From contig NZ_CP151273.1 in the NCBI RefSeq assembly GCF_038237375.1, forward strand, positions 1,116,001-1,180,000: DNA of 64,000 nt, written 5' to 3'. Under the pieces are notes generated by a model. The model did not search any database. It was not told the DNA's origin and saw only the letters and a list, made by a program, of their open reading frames with translations. Below, piece after piece: positions 16,239-25,769 of the stretch; the first letter of the stretch is position 1, and each line of letters opens with the position of its first letter. The DNA is from Alcaligenes sp. SDU_A2 (GTDB lineage Bacteria > Pseudomonadota > Gammaproteobacteria > Burkholderiales > Burkholderiaceae_B). A program made the translations under genes and the position numbers.

Positions 16239-17570
16239 ATGAAAAAAGCAATCAAAGCAGCAGGTTTGGGGTGGGTGTGGGCAGCAGTGGCTATCGTGGG
16301 AGTAGTGCCGGTAACGGCGGCGCTGGCCCAGACTACCCAGGTAGCCGCAGGTCAGAAGGTGTTGCAGCTGGTCGCTCATGACCAAGATATCCTGCGCTTG
16401 CCGCAGATGCCGCAACGCTTGGCCATCAGCGATGAGACCGTCGCCGATGTGCAGATCTTGTCCCCTGTCGCAGGTGGGCGTGGTGAGGTCTTGCTGGTGG
16501 GTAAACGTCCCGGTACGGCGGACCTGCGGATCTGGATGCCGGGTCGTCATACCCCAGAGCGTTGGACGATTCAGGTGCGTAGTCAGGTACAGCAGCAATT
16601 GGAACAGGCCGGGCACACTCTGTCGGCGCAAGTGGCCACGGCCGGCTCGCAAGGCTTGTTGACGGGAAGCAGCCCTTCTTTGCTGGAGCATCAGCAGGCT
16701 CTGGCGGCAGCGCGATCCGGCAACCCAGATGGGCAGGTACTGGATCTGTCCGACGTGACTACATCCGGCATGGTCCAGGTGGAAGTGAAAGTCGTGGAGG
16801 TGTCGCGCGAAGTCATGAAAGACATAGGGCTAAGCGCTGATGTCATCGGCGGCAAGCCGTGGTCGGGCGGTGTCAATCTTTTGCCACAGGCTTTCAGCGG
16901 TGGTTTGCGCCTGGCGTACAAATCCACCAATTTTCAGGCGGCCTTGAATTTGCTCGAACAAAATGGCCTGGCCCGCGTGCTGGCCGAACCGACGCTGGTG
17001 GCCATGTCAGGTCATAGCGCCAGTTTCTTGTCCGGCGGGGAGATTCCCATTCCCTCTTCGGCCGGCCTGGGCAGCACGACGGTGGAGTACAAGCCTTTTG
17101 GCATTGGCCTGACGGTGACGCCGACCGTGCTCTCGCGCGAACGCATCGCCTTGAAGGTGGCTCCCGAAGCCAGCGACCTGGACTACTCCCGAGTGGTGGA
17201 AATGCCGGGTGGCGGCATCATGCCGTCGCTGCGCACGCGCCGGGCCGATACCACGATCGAGCTGGGTGATGGCGAAAGCTACATCATCAGTGGGCTGGTG
17301 TCGCGCCAGACTGCCGCTGCCGTCAAGAAGATTCCTTTCCTGGGCGACTTGCCCATTCTTGGCAGTTTTTTCCGCAATGTGCAGTACAGCCAGAAAGAGC
17401 TGGAGCTGGTGATTGTGGTCACTCCGCGCCTGGTCAAACCTATTCAGAAAGGGGCCACGATTGCGCTGCCTGGCGGCCGTCAGGAAAAAGTGGACGATGC
17501 GCCCAATGCCTGGGGCTATTTCTTGCTGGGCCGCCATGGCTACGAGCAGATGCCGGGGTTCTCGCGTTAA
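16239..17570 (+). CDS. cpaC: Flp/Tad pilus secretin CpaC/RcpA
   Basis: 443-aa outer-membrane secretin with signal peptide (ends ALAQ), an N-terminal pilus-secretin domain (VLQLVAHDQDILRLPQMPQRLAIS), a BON-like segment, and the secretin domain with VEVKVVEVSREVMKDIG, LSGGEIPIPSS and the C-terminal hallmark VKKIPFLGDLPILGSFF. It forms the pore for the Flp fibre. The 80-bp gap before it is one of the few in the cluster. Confidence 0.93.
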   Translation: MKKAIKAAGLGWVWAAVAIVGVVPVTAALAQTTQVAAGQKVLQLVAHDQDILRLPQMPQRLAISDETVADVQILSPVAGGRGEVLLVGKRPGTADLRIWMPGRHTPERWTIQVRSQVQQQLEQAGHTLSAQVATAGSQGLLTGSSPSLLEHQQALAAARSGNPDGQVLDLSDVTTSGMVQVEVKVVEVSREVMKDIGLSADVIGGKPWSGGVNLLPQAFSGGLRLAYKSTNFQAALNLLEQNGLARVLAEPTLVAMSGHSASFLSGGEIPIPSSAGLGSTTVEYKPFGIGLTVTPTVLSRERIALKVAPEASDLDYSRVVEMPGGGIMPSLRTRRADTTIELGDGESYIISGLVSRQTAAAVKKIPFLGDLPILGSFFRNVQYSQKELELVIVVTPRLVKPIQKGATIALPGGRQEKVDDAPNAWGYFLLGRHGYEQMPGFSR

Positions 17571-17588
17571 GCGGCAGGAGTGGCGAAC

Positions 17589-18866
17589 GTGCAGAGATAC
17601 AGGCAATACCTGCTGTGTACTGACAGGCCGGGATTGGCCGAGGCGGTCAATGCCGCCGCAGCCGGCTTGCTCAAGGTGCGCGCCATCGTTCCCAAGCAGG
17701 AGGACTTGCGCCGGGAGCTGGCGTCCCAGGCTGAGCCTATGGTGTTTTTTGACTTTGCTCATGTACAGGCCGATGGCAGCCAGTCCGGCATGGCCGCCCT
17801 GGTTCGCAGTCTGGCCCGCCTGGATGCCAGTGTGCAACGGGTCGCGGTGGGGCGCGTGTCCTACCCCCAGGGGGCGGTCCAGGCCTTGCGTGCCGGTGCC
17901 AATGAGTTTTTGAACCTGGATGGCGGCGAAGACGTGCGCGAACAGTTGCAGCGCATCATCGAGCAAAGTGGTCAGAGCCCGTCCAGCATACCGGTCAAGA
18001 AAATATTTGGATCTGTTTTGCTGTTGAGCGCACGAACGGGAGTAGGGTGCAGCACCTTGGCGGCCAGTCTGGCTTGGAGTGTTCAACAGTCGATGAATCG
18101 CCAAGGCAAGCAATCCCGTGGCTTGCCTGCGAACAAACCTTTGCCGACGGAGCTGGTGCCATTGGGCGAACGGGTCGGTTTGCTGGACCTAGGCTGGCCG
18201 GCGGGGGACTGTGCTTTATATACAGACACGGGCTCCGAGTTTGACTTTATTCAGGCCGCCTCCCAGCGCCATAGGCTGGATGACACCATGTTGCATTCGG
18301 CGCTGGCCCAGCATAACAGCGGCCTGAATGTGCTGGCCTTGCCTACCGATGTGAACAGTCTGAATCAAATCAGTCTGGAGGACTCGCTGGCGTTATGCAG
18401 CTATTTGCGCGAACGCATGGGTTGTTTAGTGATCGATGGCGGCGGTTTTCCCAATCCGCGTTTTTTGGTGGAGCTGGAATCGCAGGTTGATCAGGTGCTG
18501 ATCGTGACCGATCAAAGCATGGGGGCGCTGGTCTCGCTGGCCGAAACGCTGGCGATCCGCTCCGGTCTGGATGGTCTGGCCACTGTGCGGCTGATCGTGA
18601 ATCAGTTCGATGAACGCTATGGATTGTCGGCGCAGGCTATTGCCGAGCGTTTTGGGCTGGAGTTGGCCGCCGTGCTGCCCGACCGCCGGCTGGGACACAT
18701 GCGCAGCGCCAGCCTGGGCAAATTGCTGGTGCAGATGGACGAAAAAGATGCTTATGCGCGTGCCGTCCGGGAATTGGCCACCGGTATGGCAGAGCGCAAA
18801 GAAACGGGATTCGCGGCTGAATCGGTATCGGTCTGGAATCGCTTGAAATCCAGGTTAGCGGGCTGA
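17589..18866 (+). CDS. cpaE: Pilus localisation ATPase-like protein CpaE/TadZ
   Basis: 425-aa MinD/ParA-superfamily protein with an N-terminal receiver-like region (about 1-130). It places the Tad machine at the pole in other species. I choose GTG 17589: AGGAG (17576-17580) is then 8 nt away, whereas GTG 17580 overlaps it. The deviant Walker A (residues 148-156, ARTGVGCST) has Cys154 where the catalytic Lys is expected; TadZ proteins are often atypical ATPases. The later segment CLVIDGGGFPNPRF is a Walker B-like strand. Confidence 0.87.
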   Translation: MQRYRQYLLCTDRPGLAEAVNAAAAGLLKVRAIVPKQEDLRRELASQAEPMVFFDFAHVQADGSQSGMAALVRSLARLDASVQRVAVGRVSYPQGAVQALRAGANEFLNLDGGEDVREQLQRIIEQSGQSPSSIPVKKIFGSVLLLSARTGVGCSTLAASLAWSVQQSMNRQGKQSRGLPANKPLPTELVPLGERVGLLDLGWPAGDCALYTDTGSEFDFIQAASQRHRLDDTMLHSALAQHNSGLNVLALPTDVNSLNQISLEDSLALCSYLRERMGCLVIDGGGFPNPRFLVELESQVDQVLIVTDQSMGALVSLAETLAIRSGLDGLATVRLIVNQFDERYGLSAQAIAERFGLELAAVLPDRRLGHMRSASLGKLLVQMDEKDAYARAVRELATGMAERKETGFAAESVSVWNRLKSRLAG

Positions 18867-18893
18867 GCAGGCCCATGCATGGAAGATTAACGC

Positions 18894-20228
18894 ATGAATA
18901 GTATGTCTTTGCTCGGAGGGCGGCCGGATCTGATTCAGGTCAAAGAGCAGGCCCATGAACATCTGCTGGCTCGCATCGAAGAGCTGGGAGCGGAGTTTGG
19001 CCGCTGGACGCGTCAGGCTATACAGGATTTTGTCGGCATCGAGGTGGCCGGGTTTGTGCGTCTAAAGCGTATTCCGGTCAACGAGGCCGAGATCCGCGAT
19101 GTGGTGCAGGCGCTGACCAAGGAACTGGCCGGCCTGGGCCCCTTAGAGGATTTGCTGGAAGATCCGGCGGTCGAGGATATTTTGATCAATGGCTACGACA
19201 AGGTCTTTGTGTCGCGCAGCGGGGTGCTGGGCAGGGAGACGACCCGCTTTACCGACAATCAGCATGTCTTGCGCATTGTGCGCCGCATTCTGGCTCCTTT
19301 AGGCCGACGCCTGGACGAGTCTGTGCCTATGGTGGATGCGCGCTTGCCCGATGGGGGCCGTTTGAATGTTGTTATTCATCCCTTGGCGGTCGACGGCCCT
19401 ATGGTGTCCATCCGCAAATTCCGTAAAGATCCGCTCCGGCCCGACGATTTGATGGCCTTGGGGGCGTTTGATGAATCCATTAATCGCCTGTTGCAGGCTG
19501 CTGTCGGCTCGCGCTGCAATATTCTGATTTCGGGCGGCACCAGTTCGGGCAAGACCTCTTTGCTCAATGCTCTGGCTTTTTACATTCCCAAGACCGAGCG
19601 TGTCGTCACGGTGGAAGATACCGCCGAACTGGCCTTGAATCACCCGCACGTGGTGCGGCTGGAGGCGCGACAGGCCGGGTATGACGGCAGCGGCGAAATC
19701 ACGATCCGCGACCTGATCCGCAACAGTCTGCGGATGCGGCCGGATCGTGTCGTCGTTGGCGAGGTGCGCGGTGCCGAAGTGATCGATATGTTGCAGGCCA
19801 TGAACACGGGACACGAAGGGTCCATGGCGACCATTCATGCCAATTCGCCACGCGAGTGCCTGTACCGTATCGAGATGCTGGCCGGCTTTGCCGGTTTTCA
19901 AGGCAGCGAGGACAGTCTGCGGCGGCAAATCGCCAGCGCGCTGGATTTTGTCATTCAGATAGGCCGCCTGCCCAACGGTAAACGGCGCATTCTGTCCATT
20001 ACCGAAGTCACAGGCATGGGAGATGGCGTCATCGCCATGCAGGAGCTGTACCGCCACGAATCCTATATTGCCGCTGACGATACCGAGCAGGACCGTTGGG
20101 TCAGCCTGGGGATTCATCCGCATACCCGCAAGTTGAATCAATATCGCGACCAGATGGCCAATGAACACGCTCAGGCCAGCGAACCGGCCCCCAAAGAAGG
20201 CGGCGGCTTTTGGGACTGGAGACGGTAA
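18894..20228 (+). CDS. tadA: Tad secretion ATPase TadA/CpaF
   Basis: 444-aa type II/IV secretion ATPase that powers Flp extension (and probably retraction). Walker A is [14 protein letters not shown], the Asp box is VEDTAELAL and Walker B is [12 protein letters not shown], followed by the His box [15 protein letters not shown]. The N-terminal all-alpha/CpaF domain includes [17 protein letters not shown]. It is followed directly by tadB (TAA-ATG). Confidence 0.95.
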   Translation: MNSMSLLGGRPDLIQVKEQAHEHLLARIEELGAEFGRWTRQAIQDFVGIEVAGFVRLKRIPVNEAEIRDVVQALTKELAGLGPLEDLLEDPAVEDILINGYDKVFVSRSGVLGRETTRFTDNQHVLRIVRRILAPLGRRLDESVPMVDARLPDGGRLNVVIHPLAVDGPMVSIRKFRKDPLRPDDLMALGAFDESINRLLQAAVGSRCNILISGGTSSGKTSLLNALAFYIPKTERVVTVEDTAELALNHPHVVRLEARQAGYDGSGEITIRDLIRNSLRMRPDRVVVGEVRGAEVIDMLQAMNTGHEGSMATIHANSPRECLYRIEMLAGFAGFQGSEDSLRRQIASALDFVIQIGRLPNGKRRILSITEVTGMGDGVIAMQELYRHESYIAADDTEQDRWVSLGIHPHTRKLNQYRDQMANEHAQASEPAPKEGGGFWDWRR

Positions 20229-21152
20229 ATGATGGCTGTGCTGATCGCCCTGACGGCGGTGCTGCTGATCCTGGCCGCCTTACTGCTCTGGTCGCAGGCC
20301 GGCCGACGCCAACAAAGGCAGCGTACGACCCGTGTGCTGGAGCAGCAGTTGGCGTTGCGCCCCGGCTTGGCGGTGGCTGCGCAGGATGTGCGTCCGGGCA
20401 TGGATGCCTGGCAAGGAGCCCCCAGAGGGTGGCGCGAATTTATGTTGCGCACGGGAATACAAGCTTCCCGGCGTTTTTATCTGATGTTGCTGGTCTGGGT
20501 GGTGGGGCCCGTTGTGTTGGCGCTGCTGCTGGCAGGACCTGTGGCCGCCGCGTGCATCTTGCCGCTTAGCGTTGCGCTGGCCTACGCGTTTCTGTGGTTC
20601 AAGGCTGATCGCCGTCATCGCAAGGTCGTCGCGCAGATCCCGGATTTCCTGGACTTGATGGTGCGCCTGATCACGATAGGCAATAGCATGGGGGCGGCCT
20701 TTTTGAATGCCGCTGACAGTTCCCCCATGCCTTTGGGACAAGTGCTGCTGGAGGTTAAGGCTTTGCACCGCTCGGGGCAGGAGCTGGATGCAGCCTTGCG
20801 GGTCGTGTCGCGTCAGTATGGTCTGCATGAGCTGTATCTGGTGGCGGCGGTGATCGGTGTGGCTCTGCGGTTCGGCGGCCGCAGTGATCAGACGATGGAG
20901 CGTATGGCAGGCTTTATGCGTGACCGGGAAAATGCCCGCAATGAACTGGTGGCCCTGTCGGCCGAGGTACGTCTATCGGCCTGGATTCTGGCTTTGTTGC
21001 CGGCCTTGATCGCCGTCTACATCTTGTTGTTTAACAATGCGCTATTCATGACGATGTGGCAGGACCCCACAGGGTTTCGCATGCTGGTTTTTGCCGCAGT
21101 TCTGCAAGTGGCAGGCTGCTATTGGCTTTACCGCCTGGCGCGCAATGTCTAG
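20229..21152 (+). CDS. tadB: Inner-membrane platform protein TadB
   Basis: 307 aa with an N-terminal membrane helix, a pair of central helices, a T2SF cytoplasmic domain (DFLDLMVRLITIGNSMGAAF through LYLVAAVIGVALRFGGRSDQT) and a C-terminal hydrophobic pair. It forms the platform with TadC. A 12-bp gap separates it from tadC. Confidence 0.9.
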   Translation: MMAVLIALTAVLLILAALLLWSQAGRRQQRQRTTRVLEQQLALRPGLAVAAQDVRPGMDAWQGAPRGWREFMLRTGIQASRRFYLMLLVWVVGPVVLALLLAGPVAAACILPLSVALAYAFLWFKADRRHRKVVAQIPDFLDLMVRLITIGNSMGAAFLNAADSSPMPLGQVLLEVKALHRSGQELDAALRVVSRQYGLHELYLVAAVIGVALRFGGRSDQTMERMAGFMRDRENARNELVALSAEVRLSAWILALLPALIAVYILLFNNALFMTMWQDPTGFRMLVFAAVLQVAGCYWLYRLARNV

Positions 21153-21164
21153 GAGCAAACACAG

Positions 21165-22157
21165 ATGACGGGTCAGGTGTGGACATTATGGGCGGGTGCG
21201 GCGGCAGCATGTGGTTTAGCCGCGCTGACGCTGTTGGCTCTTTGGCTGATGGGGGGCTGGAGACGCAGACAGCAGCAGCAGCGATTGGCGCAGGCAGTCC
21301 AAACGCGTTTGCACAGCGTGCCGGCTACCGGTCCTTTGGCGGAAAACGCCATGCCCAGCCCACCGCGACAGGCTGTCGAGGAACTAAAAAATCGTGCGGG
21401 TCTGATGGGCGCGCGCTGGCTGCAGGGCCGGTTCGGCAACAGCTTGCTGGGTGAGCAAGATCGGCAATTGATCAACAGTGCCGGATTCGAAAACGCTGAA
21501 TCTGCCCGGCAGTATTTCGCATTGTGCCGGGTCGGTCTGAGTGTGGCCTTGATCCTGATATTCAGTTTCTTGCCCTTGACTCGCAGCCTGAACACACTGG
21601 TTCCTTTTTTGACGGTGTTTCTGGGCTTTGCTCTGGGCTGGATGTTGCCTAAATGGGTGCTGTTGCGCCGGGCTGCCCGGCGTCGTGCGCAGATGGCCGC
21701 AGAGCTGCCTTTGTTTGTGGATTTATTGCGTCTGCTGCAAGGGGTGGGACTGTCTATGGATCAGACGCTCTACACCATCGAGCGCGATTTCAAGGATGCA
21801 TTGCCCGTCATGAGTTCGGAGCTATCCGTGGCTATCGAGCAGCATGCTCGCGGGCGTACGCGTGAACAATCACTGGAACGCATTGCCACGGGTTTCGACA
21901 ACGAGGACCTGGCGGTAATTTGCCGACTGATCGTACAGGTGGATCAGCATGGCGGGGCGATGCAGGAGCCCTTGCAGCGCTTTGGCACGCGATTGCGCGA
22001 TCAACGTCGCCTGGAAATGAAGGAAACCGTGGGCAAGCTGACCGTAAAGATGACGGGCGTGATGGTGCTGACTTTGCTGCCCGCCTTGTTGATTGTTACC
22101 GCAGGGTCCGGTTTTCTGGCCCTGTTTCGAGGTTTGAGCCGGGTGGCCGGAGGATGA
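21165..22157 (+). CDS. tadC: Inner-membrane platform protein TadC
   Basis: 330 aa with T2SF domain (AELPLFVDLLRLLQGVGLSMDQTL, FDNEDLAVICRLIVQVDQHG) and hydrophobic segments at the N-terminus, middle and C-terminus (VMVLTLLPALLIVTAGSGFL). It partners TadB. Its TGA overlaps an upstream ATG of the next frame, but the lipoprotein start just downstream is preferred. Confidence 0.9.
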   Translation: MTGQVWTLWAGAAAACGLAALTLLALWLMGGWRRRQQQQRLAQAVQTRLHSVPATGPLAENAMPSPPRQAVEELKNRAGLMGARWLQGRFGNSLLGEQDRQLINSAGFENAESARQYFALCRVGLSVALILIFSFLPLTRSLNTLVPFLTVFLGFALGWMLPKWVLLRRAARRRAQMAAELPLFVDLLRLLQGVGLSMDQTLYTIERDFKDALPVMSSELSVAIEQHARGRTREQSLERIATGFDNEDLAVICRLIVQVDQHGGAMQEPLQRFGTRLRDQRRLEMKETVGKLTVKMTGVMVLTLLPALLIVTAGSGFLALFRGLSRVAGG

Positions 22158-22162
22158 CAAAC

Positions 22163-23128
22163 ATGAAATTCCATGCATGCATGCGCAGGATGGCTGCTTT
22201 GACGTTCGTCGTTGGCGGCAGCCTTTTGTTATCAGCTTGTTCTAGCACCGACTCGGCCTACGAGCTGATGCGCCAACAGCAGGAGCAGGAGGCCTTTTTG
22301 CAAAGCAAGGAAATAGAACATTGGGAAAAGCGCAAACCCGACGATAAGGCCATGGCTGTCCAGATGTTGCAGGAAACCCAGAAGCAGGGTCGCTATTTTG
22401 CCTCGCTGGCGTATGCCGATGCCATGCATAAAGAGTATGGCAGCGATCCGGAAATGCGCGTCTTGCGGGCGGAAGCCCTGCGTCAGACCGGGCAACTGGA
22501 ACAGGCTGCCGCTGCGTTCCAATCCTTGCTGGATACTTCTGTCAGCGCGCGTGCCTATCAGGGATTAGGGCTGATTGCTGGTTCACAGCAACGCTTCGAG
22601 GCGGCGGCCCATTATCTGTCCAAAGCGGCGGCTCAAGATCCCACGCAAGCCATGTTGCAAAGCGACCTGGGCTATGCGTATCTGCGTGCCGGACAGCCAG
22701 AACAGGCGCGGCTGGCCTTGGGCAAGGCTGCCGAACTGGAGCCGGAGAACGGAAAAATACTAAGCAATATGGCCCTGTACTTGTTGGTCAGCGGTGCAAC
22801 GCAGCGTGCCCAGTTCGTCATGCACCAAGCCGGCATGGATCAGCAGACACAGCAGGCCGTCGCTCAGATGGCCATGCAGATCGGACAGGAATTGGAGCAG
22901 ATGCATGCCGTTCGTCAGCGCGAACAATTGTTGGCGCAGGCGCGCCGCTCCCAAGCAGGGACGGCGGTAGTGGGAGATTCGGATCAGGCTCAGCCAACGG
23001 GCGCAGTGGTCAGCCGTGACGGACAAGCAGTGGGGGCGCAATCTGCCGCCGCTTCGAGCACATTGCTGGTGAATGCGGGCTTGAACCAGCCTTTGCTGGA
23101 AAGATTGGCACCGGTGTCGGCGCATTGA
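22163..23128 (+). CDS. tadD: TPR lipoprotein TadD
   Basis: 321 aa. The start at 22163 is chosen because GGAGG (22149-22153) is 9 nt upstream and the protein then has a clean lipoprotein signal (lipobox LSAC). Tetratricopeptide repeats occupy roughly residues 80-235 (LRAEALRQTGQLEQAAAAFQ, YLRAGQPEQARLALGKAAEL), followed by a Gln-rich tail. TadD proteins are outer-membrane pilotins or assembly factors for the secretin. Confidence 0.85.
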   Translation: MKFHACMRRMAALTFVVGGSLLLSACSSTDSAYELMRQQQEQEAFLQSKEIEHWEKRKPDDKAMAVQMLQETQKQGRYFASLAYADAMHKEYGSDPEMRVLRAEALRQTGQLEQAAAAFQSLLDTSVSARAYQGLGLIAGSQQRFEAAAHYLSKAAAQDPTQAMLQSDLGYAYLRAGQPEQARLALGKAAELEPENGKILSNMALYLLVSGATQRAQFVMHQAGMDQQTQQAVAQMAMQIGQELEQMHAVRQREQLLAQARRSQAGTAVVGDSDQAQPTGAVVSRDGQAVGAQSAAASSTLLVNAGLNQPLLERLAPVSAH

Positions 23129-23156
23129 TCCAGGACAGCTTATTAAAGGATATGAC

Positions 23157-23627
23157 ATGAAGCATTACGCACTATCGGCAGTTTGCACTCTGTTTTTGGC
23201 GGGTACCGCGCAGGCTCAAATCCAGTCCCCTCTGACGAGCGATGTCACGCTCGGACCGGTTTCCTATCCCGTGTCCTCTGAACCTGCCAAGAGCGCGTCG
23301 GGCACGACTTCTGCGGCACCATCTGTAGCCGCCAAAAAGCCCTACGAAACCTACCACCTGACCACGCAAGAAGTGCATCCCTGGCCGCAGGCCGAGGGTT
23401 TGTCTGTGCAGGTACAGACAGATCGTCGTCATATTCCCCCTGTTCTGGAGGTGGGTCTCGGTACTCGCAGTCTGCTCAACATGCAGGCCGACCCACAGCG
23501 CGACGGCCAGGCGCTTCCGGTTGCCGGGGCAGCGGCCGCGCTGGCTTGGGAGCGCTACCTGAACAGTTTTAAACATCCGATTCCTGAATATATGCAGGAA
23601 CGGGTCAAGTCCGGCAGCGATAAGTAA
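23157..23627 (+). CDS. Exported DUF3613-like protein of the Tad cluster
   Basis: 156 aa with signal peptide (cleavage after AQA, residue about 20). The C-terminal block GTRSLLNMQADPQRDGQALP and ALAWERYLNSFKHPIPEYMQ resembles the small DUF3613 family that recurs beside tadD/tadG in Burkholderiales; this is recalled, not searched. Function unknown. It lies between the TPR lipoprotein and TadG with 20-30 bp gaps, so it is part of the operon. Confidence 0.65.
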   Translation: MKHYALSAVCTLFLAGTAQAQIQSPLTSDVTLGPVSYPVSSEPAKSASGTTSAAPSVAAKKPYETYHLTTQEVHPWPQAEGLSVQVQTDRRHIPPVLEVGLGTRSLLNMQADPQRDGQALPVAGAAAALAWERYLNSFKHPIPEYMQERVKSGSDK

Positions 23628-23650
23628 ATACGGATGGCAAAGGAGAGGGC

Positions 23651-25750
23651 ATGACGTGGTTCGGGCGTAGGCAACGGGCACAGCGAGTCGACAGGCAGGC
23701 CGGATCGGTGATCGTGCCTGCCGCCGCTGCCCTTTTGGTCGGGCTGGTCCTGCTGGGAGCGGCGCAACTGGGCCAGAACTTTTACATTAAGCGCGAACTG
23801 CAAAATGCCGCTGATCTGGCTGCACTGGCGGGGGCCCAATCCTTAGGGGCGGGCGATACGCTCGGGTGCCAGCAGGCACAGCGCATGGCCGACATCAGTC
23901 TGCGTAGCCAGGAAGGCTCTGCGGCCGCGGAACTGGGCGGCGCGGGCGTTCAAGTGCAATGCGGTCGTTGGGAGGGAGGGGCGCACGATCCGGCGCAGCG
24001 CTTTACAGAAGGGCTGCCGGCGCATTCCGTGCAGGTTCGCTTGCGCCATCAGGCCCCATCATTGTTTCCTTTTCTGTCGCCCGCTTCCATTGATGCATTG
24101 GCCGTGGCCAATACCAGCGAACCCGTAGCCACGTTTTCAGTAGGCAGCCGCTTGTTGGCGCTAAAGAAAAACGGTCTGGTCTATCAGTTACTGCGCGGCG
24201 TGGGCTTGAGCGCCAATGATTTAAGAGTGCTCGATTCCGCAGGTCTGGTCAATGCCTCGATCACGCCTTCTGGTTTGCTCAAGGCTTTGGGCTTGCCGGC
24301 GACGGTCATTGCCGGTGTAGGCACGCCGGATGAGCTGGCGCGACTGGAACAGTTGACCTTGGCCGACTTGCTCGATGCCAGTCTGGAACTTGTGGATCAG
24401 CAAAAGACCTTGGGTCTGGACGTGGGAGCGTTACAGGAGTTCATACGTTTGCTGCTGGGCGTGGGGGCGTTGGACGTGCCTATCAAGCTGTTGGGTGAAG
24501 GCGGTGTATTGGCGGTGGTTGATGGGGTTGACCCCTTGTCGGCCTTGAACGTCAAGCTGGATGTACTGCAACTGGTAAGTACTGGCTTGGTCGTGGCCAA
24601 CGGCGCAAACCTGATTGATTTGAACCTGTCTGGCCTGCCGATATCGCCGTTTAATAAAACCGTGGATCTGCGGGTCCGCATTGTGGAGCCACCCAGTATT
24701 GCCGTGGGCGGAGTCGGTACCACAGCCAATTCCGCAGGCGTGCGAGTGTATTTAAAGTTGGATACATCCAATATCCCAGCTGTTGGTCCCATCTTGAAAG
24801 TATTGGGTACACAAGTCAGCTTACCTTTGATCATCGAGTTATCGCAGGCACGCGGTAAGTTGGTCAATGTATGTCGGGCTCCTATTGAGCGAGATCAGGC
24901 CACTGTTGCCGTTACATCGTCCTTGGTCAATGTGTGCCTGGGGCAGTTCCCGCATAACGATTTTTTTTCCGCATCTAATAGCTGCAAGGACACAGAGTTC
25001 GGCACGATCGAACGACATGAAATTATTAATGTGTTGGGGATTTTGCCCTTGACCGCAAAGGTCGCCTTGCCGTTGATTAGCTCTAAAAGCCCTAGAGAGG
25101 TTACGTTAACAGCCCCCCCGGGAAGCCCTTCAGAGGATACCGTCAAAGCGCTGGATATCAATCTGGGAGACAGCGTGCGGTTATTGTCTGATGCGATATT
25201 TGACGGTTTGCTGGGTGATATTTTGAATGCTGTTCCTGCCGTCAGATTGAGTGCCGAAGAAAAGAAAAAAATGGCAAGCAGTTTGGTGGGCGATGGAGAA
25301 GGACGCTCGATCTCCGCAGTCGCCGCGGAAATGAATTGGTCCAAAGAAAGAATGAATCAGATTGCGAAATCAATGGGGGCTAATGGACTGACAGGTGTAT
25401 TGGGGGGGACATTGAGCCTGGTCGATAATCTGTTGGTGACCATACTGGCTGCTCCTTTGGGGGATTTCCTGTGTTTGCTGGGGGGGATTGGCGGTGAAAA
25501 GGCCATGAATGACTGCAGGGTTGGGGCAGTCGAGACATTGGTCTTGAAGGGGAATGGAGTATTAAGTGATCAAGGCAGCTCTGGCTTGCTTGGAGCCGTT
25601 CTGAATATGGTTGTTGCACTACTGGACCCGGTGCTGCATGCATTGAGTGCCTTGCTCGAAGGCTTGTTGCAGTTGCTTGGACTGAGTTTGGTCGAGGCTG
25701 ATGTCAAGCTGCACGATGTTCAGTGCGGCACGGCGTACCTGGTGCAGTAG
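23651..25750 (+). CDS. tadG: TadG-like pilus assembly protein
   Basis: 699 aa. The N-terminus is typical TadG: a basic leader, then AGSVIVPAAAALLVGLVLLG (membrane helix) and a QNAADLAALAGAQ segment shared by TadG/DUF2134 proteins. The long exported part is rich in Leu/Val/Gly with repeating LLGVGALDVPIKLLGEGG-type segments and several Cys. No von Willebrand A motif was recognised. Codon use becomes more AT-rich around 24.85-25.55 kb. Envelope role in pilus assembly is inferred from position. Confidence 0.78.
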   Translation: MTWFGRRQRAQRVDRQAGSVIVPAAAALLVGLVLLGAAQLGQNFYIKRELQNAADLAALAGAQSLGAGDTLGCQQAQRMADISLRSQEGSAAAELGGAGVQVQCGRWEGGAHDPAQRFTEGLPAHSVQVRLRHQAPSLFPFLSPASIDALAVANTSEPVATFSVGSRLLALKKNGLVYQLLRGVGLSANDLRVLDSAGLVNASITPSGLLKALGLPATVIAGVGTPDELARLEQLTLADLLDASLELVDQQKTLGLDVGALQEFIRLLLGVGALDVPIKLLGEGGVLAVVDGVDPLSALNVKLDVLQLVSTGLVVANGANLIDLNLSGLPISPFNKTVDLRVRIVEPPSIAVGGVGTTANSAGVRVYLKLDTSNIPAVGPILKVLGTQVSLPLIIELSQARGKLVNVCRAPIERDQATVAVTSSLVNVCLGQFPHNDFFSASNSCKDTEFGTIERHEIINVLGILPLTAKVALPLISSKSPREVTLTAPPGSPSEDTVKALDINLGDSVRLLSDAIFDGLLGDILNAVPAVRLSAEEKKKMASSLVGDGEGRSISAVAAEMNWSKERMNQIAKSMGANGLTGVLGGTLSLVDNLLVTILAAPLGDFLCLLGGIGGEKAMNDCRVGAVETLVLKGNGVLSDQGSSGLLGAVLNMVVALLDPVLHALSALLEGLLQLLGLSLVEADVKLHDVQCGTAYLVQ

Positions 25751-25769
25751 ATAAAGGGCGGACAAGACG

